Shown: positions 8,565-16,276 of the stretch, in pieces
How positions within the stretch are numbered: position 1 is the stretch's first letter
Layout of the letters: each line of letters starts with the position of its first letter
Assembly: GCF_029893965.1 (NCBI RefSeq)
Contig: NZ_JARXXP010000003.1
Span: 62,001 to 126,000, forward strand
Source: Paenibacillus sp. PastM-3
Lineage (GTDB): Bacteria; Bacillota; Bacilli; Paenibacillales; Paenibacillaceae
Direction of reading: 5' to 3'
Length of the DNA stretch: 64,000 nt
Position numbers and translations under genes: made by a program
The notes under the pieces: model-generated
Told to the model about the DNA's origin: nothing
Seen by the model: the letters and a program-made list of their open reading frames with translations, nothing else
Database searches by the model: none

Positions 8565-9413
8565 GTGGGATTGAAGGGCGGCAGAGCGTTTATAATAGCC
8601 GCGTTGTTGCTGATCACCTGCTCTTGCAGCAGCAATAACAGTCAAGTACCTGACAAAGTCAATAATAGTACGCCAGTTGCAAGTGAAGCAGCTGTACCAG
8701 CAGACAGCGGAGACAGCGAAGAATATATATTGCCAGAGTATTACGCTTATTCTGGCGGTGAACTCCCTGAGGATATTGTGAAGCCTATAGAGTATACGGT
8801 AAAGCAGCCGATCAGTGCGGATAAGCCGGCGTTTTCTTTTCAAATTCAGGGACGAACGGTCCAAAGCTATGGCTTAACGGGTGATAAAACGAAATATTAC
8901 TTAAAGGACGGATACATCAAGGTTCAGTCCATAATTGTTAATAACAGTGCCTTGGCATACCATCAGAAATTGGAGTTTCAGGAAACGGAAATCCCGGACA
9001 TAACGGCGACTAACTATGGTTTTGCGCTCGATGACTGGAATTTTGATGGTCATTTGGATATTAGTCTATGGAAGGAAACAGGGGGAACTTCGCTGAATGC
9101 TCCGCATTATTACTGGTTTTGGGATAATGAACAGGGTAGGTTTGTCAGCAATCCGGTGCTGGAGGAGTTAAGCGAGTTTAGCTTTGTTGAGTCTGATCAT
9201 CAGGCACAGGAGCTCATTTCCAGCAACAGAAATCCCAATGGATATAATGAAGAGTATTTTGCGTGGGAGGATGGACAGATTACCCTGATAAGATCAGTAA
9301 AAACAGCCTATAGTGAACCTGACGATAGTACGGGGGAAAGCAAAGCGCATATTACTGTTGCAGAACGGATTGACGGGAAGATGCAGGTTACTGAAGAGTA
9401 TTATGCGGACTGA
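8565..9413 (+). CDS. Putative lipoprotein with XAC2610-like domain
   Basis: The N-terminus is a short signal peptide (GRAFIIAALLLITCSCSS) with a possible lipoprotein cysteine at residue 19, although Thr at -1 is unusual. A Ser/Thr/Val/Pro-rich spacer follows. The C-terminal half contains DDWNFDGHLDISLWKETGG and YYWFWDNEQGRFV, typical of XAC2610-type proteins, a family of unknown or lysozyme-inhibitor-like role. I chose the GTG at 8565, which has GGGGGG 7 bases upstream. An in-frame ATG at 8550 and a TTG at 8571 are alternatives. It directly follows the SUKH/LRR gene and may share its transcript. Confidence 0.65.
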   Translation: MGLKGGRAFIIAALLLITCSCSSNNSQVPDKVNNSTPVASEAAVPADSGDSEEYILPEYYAYSGGELPEDIVKPIEYTVKQPISADKPAFSFQIQGRTVQSYGLTGDKTKYYLKDGYIKVQSIIVNNSALAYHQKLEFQETEIPDITATNYGFALDDWNFDGHLDISLWKETGGTSLNAPHYYWFWDNEQGRFVSNPVLEELSEFSFVESDHQAQELISSNRNPNGYNEEYFAWEDGQITLIRSVKTAYSEPDDSTGESKAHITVAERIDGKMQVTEEYYAD

Positions 9414-9430
9414 AAAGAGGAGGAATTCTT

Positions 9431-9964
9431 GTGATCGAGCTAATCCAGTATGTTATAGAAGATATGAACAAGCAGCTTGAGCGGATTGAGAAGAGCCTGA
9501 ATCTGTTAAATGATGAGCTGGTGTGGACAAAAACGAAGGACTCCATGAACAGCATCGGCAACCTCTGTTTGCATCTGGCAGGCAATGAATATCAGAACTT
9601 TGTCAGCGCCATCGGAAACAGGCCGTTCATCCGGGAGCGGACCCGTGAATTCACCACGGACGGAGGAATCACCAAGGAAAAGCTGGTAAGCCTTCTCCGC
9701 AATACGCGGTCACAATCGGAAGAAATATTGGCTGCTGTCTCAATGGACGATTTATCCCGGGAGGTTATTATCCGCTATGAGCAGGAGGACTGGAACAGGA
9801 TGTACCGGAGTGCTGCCGGGGCCGGCGAAACCTTTGATACAAGAACCATTGGCCGTCTGCTTGTCCAGGTATCTGCTCACTATGGTTATCATGCCGGGCA
9901 GATTGTGCTGCTTGCCAAAATGCTGCAGGACACCGATGAGCATGTCTCGGGCCAATACCATTAA
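9431..9964 (+). CDS. DinB-family protein
   Basis: A 177-residue four-helix-bundle protein of the DinB/YfiT group. The likely metal ligands are the His in LCLHLAGNE (about residue 47) and the two His in SAHYGYHAGQ (about residues 145-150). Members act as thiol-S-transferases using bacillithiol, or have unknown roles. The GTG start has an AGGAGG about 6 bases upstream. It lies 12 bases from the following GNAT gene, so the two are probably co-expressed. Confidence 0.8.
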   Translation: MIELIQYVIEDMNKQLERIEKSLNLLNDELVWTKTKDSMNSIGNLCLHLAGNEYQNFVSAIGNRPFIRERTREFTTDGGITKEKLVSLLRNTRSQSEEILAAVSMDDLSREVIIRYEQEDWNRMYRSAAGAGETFDTRTIGRLLVQVSAHYGYHAGQIVLLAKMLQDTDEHVSGQYH

Positions 9965-9976
9965 GGAGGGAACGTT

Positions 9977-10495
9977 GTGATCAGACTGGAGCCGTTCGAA
10001 CGCAGTGATTTTAAGCAATTAATTGCCTGGATTGATTCGCCGGAGTTTATGGTGCAGTGGGGAGGGAAAACGTTCAGCTACCCTTTAACGGATCAACAAT
10101 TAGAGCATTATATCAACAGTGATACACTAAGCTACCGGGTGGTGTATGAGGAGAATAAAGAGGTCATTGGGCATATTAGTTTAACGCCGGACCCGGAAAA
10201 CCAATCAGGAAGAATAGGAAAGGTAATCGTAGGAAACAAACATTTACAGGGGCTTGGCATCGGACAGCAGATGATCCGGCAGGTTCTGGATATCGCTTTC
10301 GGACAGCTGAAAGTACACAGGGTCAGCCTTGGTGTATTTGATTTTAACCATGCGGCCATTGCCTGCTACGAGAAGGCGGGGTTTGTAAAAGAAGGCATGC
10401 TCCGGGAAGCGCGCAAAGTCGGCAACGAGTTCTGGAATCTGTGGGAGATGGGGATTCTGGAACAAGAATGGCTGAGCAAGAAGATAAACAATTAA
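9977..10495 (+). CDS. GNAT N-acetyltransferase (RimJ/RimL type)
   Basis: A 172-residue acetyltransferase. The acetyl-CoA loop is GNKHLQGLGIGQQM (about residues 75-90), followed by the RimL-like HRVSLGVFDFNHAAIACYEK and AGFVKEG. TAAGGAGGG precedes the GTG by about 6 bases. The substrate is unknown; relatives acetylate protein N-termini, amino acids or antibiotics. Confidence 0.85.
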   Translation: MIRLEPFERSDFKQLIAWIDSPEFMVQWGGKTFSYPLTDQQLEHYINSDTLSYRVVYEENKEVIGHISLTPDPENQSGRIGKVIVGNKHLQGLGIGQQMIRQVLDIAFGQLKVHRVSLGVFDFNHAAIACYEKAGFVKEGMLREARKVGNEFWNLWEMGILEQEWLSKKINN

Positions 10496-10522
10496 ATGAC
10501 TGGCTGCGGTTTCTTGTAGCTG

Positions 10523-10556
10523 AAAAAGCCTTCCATCAGTGATAGAGGGCTTTTTG
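10523..10556 (+). terminator. Terminator after the DinB-GNAT genes
   Basis: AAAAAGCC-TTC pairs with GAGGGCTTTTT across a short loop and ends in a T-run. A similar hairpin lies at 14339-14382, in the duplicated segment. Confidence 0.6.
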
Positions 10557-11280
10557 TCATTACAGCAAGATTTGAAAAGTGGACTTTCAGCGCCTGTGTT
10601 ACTTTGGTTTTAGCAAAGCAATGATTACAGCAGGCAGGAGGGGTCAGGACACCGAATCAATGGGCAATTTTTTGACAGGTGCATAGATGAGGTAGGCGGA
10701 TTGGAGATTGTGGACATCATCAAACGCCTGGATGAGCTCGATATGGGAGTCTTCGGTTTCCTGACGGGAAATCTTGAGAAATCTGGCATAATCCGTCTTG
10801 AGGACTTCGCCAATATCCGGAAGATCACCGGAATATTTGAATCTGGCACAGAAGAGCTGTGGTACATCGATGGTGAAATAAAAAGGTCCGTCAAGCCGGA
10901 GGTCAGCCGGAATTCCGAACAGTACCTTGAAACGGGTGGAGTCAGGCTGACAGTTGGAATAGATAACATAGCAAGGGCCTTTTACCGTGGTATCAATAGC
11001 CTGCAGCAGCTGTGCCGAGTGCGAGCGGATTCGAGTTTTGTAATCCTCCTCAGCAAGATCCACTTCAAAGGCAATCCCCGTTACCCGGATGGATTCGAAC
11101 TCCGTCAGGGTGAAGTCGGTGACGACATCGCCGTTGATGTTTTTCAGGGGTCTTTTAACTACTGGAGGAATAGGGATTTGAGAAATGTCTGTGTCTTGTG
11201 CTTTAAGAGCGCTGGGGGCGATTCCGAAATGCCGTTTGAAGGCTCTTGTAAAGGAAGGCTGGCTCCAAAATTGAGCTGGT
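10526..11280. repeat. Direct repeat, left copy, bounding the AT-rich island
   Basis: This stretch aligns nearly base for base with 14339-15104, with scattered substitutions, one 3-base insertion near 11045, a one-base deletion near 11260 and a shorter hairpin loop. It covers a terminator and the 3' three quarters of an AraC-type gene. Similarity stops at TTGAGCTGGT (11271-11280), exactly where AT-rich sequence begins. Confidence 0.85.
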
Positions 11281-11283
11281 GTT
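10644..11283 (-). pseudogene. Truncated copy of the AraC/GyrI-like regulator
   Basis: Read on the minus strand this encodes the C-terminal ligand-binding part of the regulator intact at 14470-15336, ending with the same PVKKLPIDSVS. The N-terminal AraC DNA-binding region is mostly absent: homology ends at 11280 inside the second helix-turn-helix. A one-base deletion near 11260 also shifts the frame there. An internal GTG at 11063 would allow only a 139-residue fragment. It has an extra codon (AEED instead of AED). It is a non-functional leftover of a duplication. Confidence 0.82.
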
Positions 11284-11386
11284 AACCGTCAAAAAAGCGC
11301 TCCACGGTTCTTACCTGGCAAGAAAGAACATTAAATCTTTGCTAAAAGGACAGAAAGAGATTTATGATATTACCATTTTGATGTAA
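11282..11386 (+). pseudogene. Possible 3' gene remnant at the left island junction
   Basis: From the junction an open frame reads LTVKKALHGSYLARKN and continues to ILM before TAA at 11384-11386. It has no start codon or ribosome binding site and begins exactly where the repeat ends, so it looks like the cut-off tail of a gene. The product is not recognised. Confidence 0.25.
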
Positions 11387-11515
11387 ATACAAGAAGTATA
11401 ACTTAGTTAAAATAAAAAAAAGGGACTATCATTACAAAGTCTTTTGTATTAATGATTAAATAAACAGCTAAAAATGCTGTATATCTTTTAATTTATCAAG
11501 GAGGAATAACCATTT

Positions 11516-11701
11516 ATGGATTATGAGGCTATATTAGATAATTCTTAGATTATCCGAAACTATAGAACGTCTTCAAAACAGCGTAAAGAGGGACGAGTAA
11601 CAAGGCTATTGCTTGAAAAGCCGGTCCTACGAAGGGGAGAGTTCAAACCAGGAGCTCGCGCAATCTTTATTGAGAATGTCACTTACTTAAAAGTTTCATA
11701 A
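11516..11701 (+). pseudogene. Small gene with an in-frame TAG at codon 11
   Basis: AAGGAGGA at about 11499-11505 precedes the ATG at 11516. The frame reads ten codons (MDYEAILDNS), meets TAG at 11546-11548, then stays open in the same frame for 50 more codons (RNYRTSSKQRKEGRVTRLLL, later PGARAIFIENVTYLKVS) up to TAA at 11699. The continued frame and the ordinary amino-acid composition suggest one ~61-residue basic protein interrupted by an amber codon. No family was recognised. Readthrough or an alternative product cannot be excluded. Confidence 0.4.
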
Positions 11702-11718
11702 GTACAGCAGCGCTGGAC

Positions 11719-11765
11719 AAAAAAACCGTTTCAAATAAGAGAACTGGTCTCTATATCGAAACGGT
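11719..11765 (-). terminator. Terminator of the stalk-domain gene
   Basis: On the minus strand CACCGTTTCG pairs with the GAAACGG that follows, and a run of seven T residues comes next, directly downstream of the stop codon at 11773. Confidence 0.65.
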
Positions 11766-11772
11766 GCTTTCA

Positions 11773-12594
11773 TTAATTGTTATAAGCTCCCACAAGGATA
11801 TATTGAAGGGTATCTGATAAAATTGTATAAGGTGCTGTTTTTACTGTAAATGTCTCACTCGTCTCTATCTCTCCAGATATGGTAGAGATGTCAATGAAAT
11901 GAAAATTAGAATCTTGTACATAAAAATGTAGATACAGTTGACCGTTCAGTACAGCGGATTTCCCTTCATTTACAGCAGTTAATTTGACATTTGTTAAATT
12001 TATGCCAGATGAATTAGTCTGTGTAGTAACAGAAGCTTTAAGAGGTCTGATATCCGTGTTTAGTTTATCTGATAAAAAATGTAATTCATCGCTAACCACT
12101 CCGGATGGTAAATAAGCAGGATCGACACTTAAAGTTACAATTCTCTTATGTTGATCCCAATCTGTATCGATGTTAAATGAAGTTGAAATCATACTCAGAG
12201 GAACAAACATGCTTCCTTTATACAATACAGGAAGTGTATCCATTTCGGACGAAACCCCGTTAATTTCAACTTTTTTAGAGCCTATGGTCATCTTTATTAT
12301 CGAGGGTTTGCCACTGGTATCTCCATCATTTTTTCTTGAAATAACTGCCGTTTTGCTGTTTGCGTTGTAAGTTACATCTGCGGATAATAAATTTGAAAGG
12401 CTACGCAAAGGAACCATTAATCGGTTCTCTTTATCCACATAAGGAGCCATAGGAGAGGTATAGACCACATAGAATTGATTTAGTTTTAAAAGTATTGTTG
12501 AATCGTTTGTAGCATCGGAAGCTGAAACGGATAAAGCAGGAACAGAAACTAATGCGACTAATAGGCAAAGTAAATAACGCATGGTTTTCATCAA
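11773..12594 (-). CDS. Secreted stalk-domain protein (copper amine oxidase N-like)
   Basis: A 273-residue exported protein. The signal peptide (MRYLLCLLVALVSVPALSVSA) is followed by the copper amine oxidase N-terminal-like stalk domain: ENRLMVPLRSLSNLL, NSKTAVISR, then GSMFVPLSMISTSFNIDTDW. These modules are common in Paenibacillus cell-surface proteins and usually serve as wall or protein attachment, not oxidase activity. The C-terminal ~100 residues are β-rich and unrecognised. A clear terminator follows. It lies in the AT-rich island together with a second secreted protein. Confidence 0.75.
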   Translation of the reverse strand: MMKTMRYLLCLLVALVSVPALSVSASDATNDSTILLKLNQFYVVYTSPMAPYVDKENRLMVPLRSLSNLLSADVTYNANSKTAVISRKNDGDTSGKPSIIKMTIGSKKVEINGVSSEMDTLPVLYKGSMFVPLSMISTSFNIDTDWDQHKRIVTLSVDPAYLPSGVVSDELHFLSDKLNTDIRPLKASVTTQTNSSGINLTNVKLTAVNEGKSAVLNGQLYLHFYVQDSNFHFIDISTISGEIETSETFTVKTAPYTILSDTLQYILVGAYNN

Positions 12595-12650
12595 TTTTGT
12601 GCACCATCCTTTATTATAACAATCTGTGTTCGTATCTCTAGATGTGTTAA

Positions 12651-12688
12651 ACAGCTATATCCAACCTCTTTAAGTTGGATATAGCTGT
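12651..12688 (-). terminator. Perfect 15-bp hairpin after the YrpD-like gene
   Basis: ACAGCTATATCCAAC (12651-12665) pairs perfectly with GTTGGATATAGCTGT (12674-12688), 8-base loop. It sits just downstream of the minus-strand stop at 12695. The T-run is weak, but position and stability fit a terminator. Confidence 0.6.
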
Positions 12689-12694
12689 TCTCAA

Positions 12695-13852
12695 TTATTT
12701 AGATACAGATATTGTAACATTATTTCCGCTAATTCCTACCGAGGCGAAATCTTGAATTGCAAGTACAGGAGCAACCGCAACATTATCTAAAATAATGTTC
12801 TTGAAAGTTACTACAACACTTCCAGCAGCATCGCCTTGCGGGATATTGACGCCATCTTTTTTAATAACGGTATCCGCGATAGTAGCTAGATATTTCCAAC
12901 TTGTAGTACTGCTTACTTTTGTATTAGCAATCTCTGTCACAGCGGTAAGGTAGCTATTCCCTCCGGTTCCATCATGTTTTTGATAGTATGCATAGCCAGC
13001 TGTGGACAATCTGGTGTTGTTGTTAAGATTTCGATAAATTGTTACATTAATATCATTATTAGGTATATATCCATTCATATACCAGACTTCATTATATGGT
13101 GAGATACGATCTCCCGGTGAATCATGGCCATCCACAGCATTTCCCCAGTAGTAATTAATGGTTGGTTGCCATTTATTTACACCATAAGCATTTGAAAAAA
13201 CTAAGCCCATATCTGTTTCAATAGTTCTCAAAGTAGTAGAAGTTTTACCTACTCCAGTACCAGAAAAACCACTATAAATATAAGTGCGGGCAGTGGGGCC
13301 GGTTGTTGTTGCAGGAGTATGAATTACAAATGTTTCAACACTGCCATTTTTTGAAACAGTTGCTTTACCACCAACCCCATCTCCAATCGGATCTACGGCG
13401 GCAGCTGCATTAAAAACTGCTGTTTTAGAATTAAAAACATTTTGATTCGATATGATATCTTCCGGTGAAGCCACATCTTGCTTCGTATTGACATCTCCGG
13501 CAGGATATGTAGCAACAAATTCTTGATCATCTAACGAAGATAGTTCATAAAAATATCCAACGTCACCATCTACATAAGTATAATTAAATACTTGGGGATC
13601 GGAAACTAATTTGTTGAGTTTACTTGACTTACTTGGTGCATATTCAAGCGAGACTTGTCTGGCTTGATTAATGAAATCTTGAATGTTTGATTGACTTGTT
13701 TTTGCTTGGTTAATAACGTCGAAATTTTGAAAATCCGTTTGGCTTTCGTTCGTTGGATTGGCTTCTGCCTTAACTTGTGGGCTAACTGGAACAAGTAATA
13801 CTAAACTTAGCGAAAGTAAGAAATATATTTTCTTATATCTCAACCCTGTCAT
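12695..13852 (-). CDS. Secreted protein, possibly YrpD-like
   Basis: A 385-residue exported protein with signal peptide (YFLLSLSLVLLVPVSPQVKA). A helical region of about 60 residues, rich in Asn and Gln, is followed by a β-rich domain with ARTYIYSGFSGTGVGK, ETDMGLVFSNAYGVNKWQP and WYMNGYIPNNDINVTIYRN. The TYIYSGF to KWQP stretch reminds me of Bacillus YrpD, a secreted protein of unknown function; this is pattern memory, not a search result. It is AT-rich like the rest of the island and divergent in composition from the AraC copies outside it. Confidence 0.5.
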   Translation of the reverse strand: MTGLRYKKIYFLLSLSLVLLVPVSPQVKAEANPTNESQTDFQNFDVINQAKTSQSNIQDFINQARQVSLEYAPSKSSKLNKLVSDPQVFNYTYVDGDVGYFYELSSLDDQEFVATYPAGDVNTKQDVASPEDIISNQNVFNSKTAVFNAAAAVDPIGDGVGGKATVSKNGSVETFVIHTPATTTGPTARTYIYSGFSGTGVGKTSTTLRTIETDMGLVFSNAYGVNKWQPTINYYWGNAVDGHDSPGDRISPYNEVWYMNGYIPNNDINVTIYRNLNNNTRLSTAGYAYYQKHDGTGGNSYLTAVTEIANTKVSSTTSWKYLATIADTVIKKDGVNIPQGDAAGSVVVTFKNIILDNVAVAPVLAIQDFASVGISGNNVTISVSK

Positions 13853-14105
13853 TTTCTCTCTTTGTTTTTAGTATTTATTTGAAAGCTGGCCAGCTTTTCA
13901 AATCTATAATACTTTCAAACCCAATAATTTACATATATAAACATACATCAACATTAAATGTATTTATATGGGTCTAATAACCTGATTCAATTATGCTGGT
14001 ATATGCAAACTTCAACTTCACAAGCGCATATATTGACATATTAAGAGATGAAGTCCTTGATATTCTAGAGACCAAGCTGATGTTAACGCATTAAACAAAC
14101 AAGCA

Positions 14106-14336
14106 ATGGATAATTCGCTTTGTGTTATCACACTATTTTGCGGCGCTGGGGCTCTAACATCTGCTTTTACCCAAGAAGGATGCAGAAGCACTCTGGCTGT
14201 GGATATCGATACCCCCGCTAAAAACCCCTATTTTTATGATCGTAAAGGGATACAGCCATCTTATATGGCTTACAGCATAGAGATGTTTAGATCCAATTTT
14301 CCTGCTACACTTCTTTACTACGGTGATGTGAGCTGA
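14106..14336 (+). pseudogene. 5' fragment resembling a DNA cytosine-5 methyltransferase
   Basis: The 76-residue frame holds VITLFCGAGALTSAF, matching the FxGxGG SAM-binding motif I of C5 methyltransferases, then LAVDID (motif II acidic position) and FRSNFPATLLYYGDVS (the NfP...gD motif III region). A full enzyme needs about 300 more residues including the PCQ loop; the frame ends at the repeat junction. The frame is also open upstream to 14061 (QADVNALNKQAMDN), and a second frame ending at 14094 reads IDILRDEVLDILE, suggesting a frameshift before the fragment. I read it as the stump of a restriction-modification gene. The link rests on short motifs. Confidence 0.45.
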
Positions 14337-14338
14337 AC

Positions 14339-15104
14339 AAGCCTTCCATCCTGCCTTTCCGGCAGTGATAGAGGGCTTTTTGTCATTACAGCAAGATTTG
14401 AAAAGTGGATCTTCAGCACCTGTGTTACTTTGGTTTTAGCAAAGCAACGATTACAGCAGGCAGGAGGGGTCAGGACACCGAATCAATCGGCAATTTTTTG
14501 ACAGGTGCATAGATGTGGTAGGCGGATTGGAGATTGTGGACATCATCAAACGCCTGGATGAGCTCGATATGGGAGTCTTCGGTTTCCTGCCTGGAGATCT
14601 TGAGAAATCTGGCATAATCCGTTTTGAGTACATCGCCAATATCCAGAAGATCACCGGAATACTTGAATCTGGCACAGAAGAGCTGTGGTACATCAATGGT
14701 GAAATAGAAAGGCCCGTCAAGCCGGAGGTCAGCCGGGATTCCAAACAGCACCTTGAAACGGGTGGAGTCAGGCTGGCAGTTGGAATAGATGACGTAGCAA
14801 GGGCCTTTTACCGTGGTATCAATAGCCTGCAGCAGTTGTGCCGAGTGCGAGCGGATTTGTGTTTTGTAATCTTCAGCAAGATCCACTTCAAAGGCAATCC
14901 CCGTTACCCGGATCGGTTCGAGCTCCGTCAGGGTGAAGTCGGTGACGACATCGCCGTTGATGTTTTTCAGGGGTCTTTTGACTACTGGAGGAATTGGGAT
15001 TAGAGAAATGTCTGTGTCTTGTGCTTTAAGAGCGCTGGGGGCGATCCCAAATTGTCTTTTAAAAGCGCGGGTGAAGGAAGACTGGGCTCCGAAATTGAGC
15101 TGGT
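14339..15104. repeat. Direct repeat, right copy
   Basis: This is the counterpart of 10526-11280 and lies in the same orientation. It contains the hairpin GCCTTCCATC...GATAGAGGGCTTTTTG and most of the intact AraC-type gene. Homologous recombination between the copies would remove the island. Confidence 0.85.
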
Positions 15105-15336
15105 AGGCAATATCGGTCAGTGAACATCTGCCGGACTTGATGAGCTCTACGGAGGCGTTCAATCTGCGGGAGAGTATGTAGTTGTTTAGGGAAGAGCCTG
15201 TGACGGCCGAAAAAAGCCGGTGAAAATAGTATTTTGACATGTTGAAGCGATCCGCTACCGACTCTACTGACAAAGGCTGGTCTAAATTGTCCTCAATATG
15301 AACTAAAGCACGCTCGATGACTTCATAATGGTCCAT
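14470..15336 (-). CDS. AraC-family regulator with GyrI-like effector domain
   Basis: The protein has 288 residues. Residues 1-110 carry two AraC helix-turn-helices (LSVESVADRFNMSKYYFHRL; SLTDIAYQLNFGAQSSFTRA followed by FKRQFG). Residues about 130-285 are an AraC_E_bind/GyrI-like domain of the Rob/SoxS-like and multidrug-binding type. GGGGGTT stands just upstream of the ATG. It is divergent from the DUF4386 membrane protein at 15408, a likely target. This is the complete copy; a truncated duplicate lies at 10644-11283. Confidence 0.88.
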   Translation of the reverse strand: MDHYEVIERALVHIEDNLDQPLSVESVADRFNMSKYYFHRLFSAVTGSSLNNYILSRRLNASVELIKSGRCSLTDIAYQLNFGAQSSFTRAFKRQFGIAPSALKAQDTDISLIPIPPVVKRPLKNINGDVVTDFTLTELEPIRVTGIAFEVDLAEDYKTQIRSHSAQLLQAIDTTVKGPCYVIYSNCQPDSTRFKVLFGIPADLRLDGPFYFTIDVPQLFCARFKYSGDLLDIGDVLKTDYARFLKISRQETEDSHIELIQAFDDVHNLQSAYHIYAPVKKLPIDSVS

Positions 15337-15407
15337 AGTAACCCCCGCTTATGTTTTGAAATGAAAACCGCAATAAATGAAAAGTGTACTTACAGGAGGC
15401 AGCGCTT

Positions 15408-16103
15408 ATGACACAGGACAGAAGAAATGGAATCATTATCGGGATTTTTTATATCGTAGCTGCCGTTACTTCAATCATCGCCGTAATCTCATATGAGCCT
15501 GTATTGTCGGAGCAATGGTACAGGGCCGTAGCGGACGGATATCAAACAAAGGTTTTACTCGGAGTCATCAACGATCTTCTGCTTGTGCTGACCGCAGTGG
15601 GTACAGCAGTTATGCTGTTCCCTTACCTGCGCCGCTGGAATGAGCATCTGGCACTGGCCTATTTATGCTTCCGGTTTATGGAGGCCGTGCTGATTGCGGT
15701 AGGTGTGGTAAGTATATTGGGTTTATTGCAGCTTAGTGTACATTATGAGGCAGGCATTCTGAAAAGTGTAGAAAATCTTGCCGGGCTCGGCTATATGCTG
15801 CAAGCCTTTCACCGCTGGACTTCCATGCTGGGTCCCAATTTCATGCTTGGTGTGAATACGGTGATTTACAGCTATCTGCTGTTCAGAACGGGCATTGTCC
15901 CAAGACCCTTGGCGCTATTCGGGATGGTTACTGCTGTACTGGTATTCACCGCCGGGCTATTAGAAATGTTCGGTGTGGTAGAGCCTATGTCTGCGGTAAA
16001 AGGATTGATTGCCCTGCCTGTGGGCGTGTATGAAATGAGTCTGGCGGTGTGGCTATTGGTGAAGGGGTTTGACCGGGGGAAGTTTGAACAGTTAAGAGGA
16101 TAG
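15408..16103 (+). CDS. DUF4386-family membrane protein
   Basis: A 231-residue protein with about six hydrophobic segments, starting MTQDRRNGIIIGIFYIVAAV. The layout and the conserved FYIVAAV, LNDLLL-like and LYRKG-like positions fit DUF4386, a family of unknown function that often sits next to regulators. AGGAGG at 15394-15399 favours the ATG at 15408 over the in-frame upstream ATG at 15384. It is divergent from the AraC-type regulator, 71 bases away. Confidence 0.75.
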   Translation: MTQDRRNGIIIGIFYIVAAVTSIIAVISYEPVLSEQWYRAVADGYQTKVLLGVINDLLLVLTAVGTAVMLFPYLRRWNEHLALAYLCFRFMEAVLIAVGVVSILGLLQLSVHYEAGILKSVENLAGLGYMLQAFHRWTSMLGPNFMLGVNTVIYSYLLFRTGIVPRPLALFGMVTAVLVFTAGLLEMFGVVEPMSAVKGLIALPVGVYEMSLAVWLLVKGFDRGKFEQLRG

Positions 16104-16124
16104 AATGCTGATAAGAAATGACTG

Positions 16125-16176
16125 CAGCGGCGCTAATGACATTAACCTGTCCTGGCGGCCGCTGTTTTATTTTTTC
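16125..16176 (+). terminator. Terminator after the DUF4386 gene
   Basis: CAGCGGC (16125-16131) pairs with GCCGCTG (16158-16164), followed by TTTTATTTTTT. The long loop is partly self-complementary. Confidence 0.6.
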
Positions 16177-16276
16177 CTATGTAACAACAATGTGAATGCT
16201 GCGTAAGCAGACTTTGGTTTGTGTATTAATATAACAAGCGATACCCATATCCTGTAAATGAAATGGAGACCTGACG

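Larger units (their letters stand above)
11281..14338. other. AT-rich island between the two direct repeats
   Basis: About 3.06 kb of visibly AT-rich DNA lies between the two ~760 bp direct copies. It contains two secreted-protein genes on the minus strand, and broken coding pieces at both ends: a short open tail at the left junction, a stop-interrupted small gene, and a methyltransferase-like fragment at the right junction. No transposase or integrase is visible. Composition and remnants point to acquired DNA. Confidence 0.65.

Noticed and set aside
10701..11285. Plus-strand open frame of 194 codons over the left repeat copy
   Set aside because: It is antisense to the AraC-type pseudogene; the matching antisense frame over the intact copy shows the same pattern.
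13993..14094. Separate 33-codon gene before the methyltransferase fragment
   Set aside because: It has no ribosome binding site; it looks more like an upstream part of the same broken gene in another frame.
11281..14338. Insertion sequence or integrative element
   Set aside because: No transposase, integrase, terminal inverted repeats or short target duplication could be found; the flanks are long gene copies instead.
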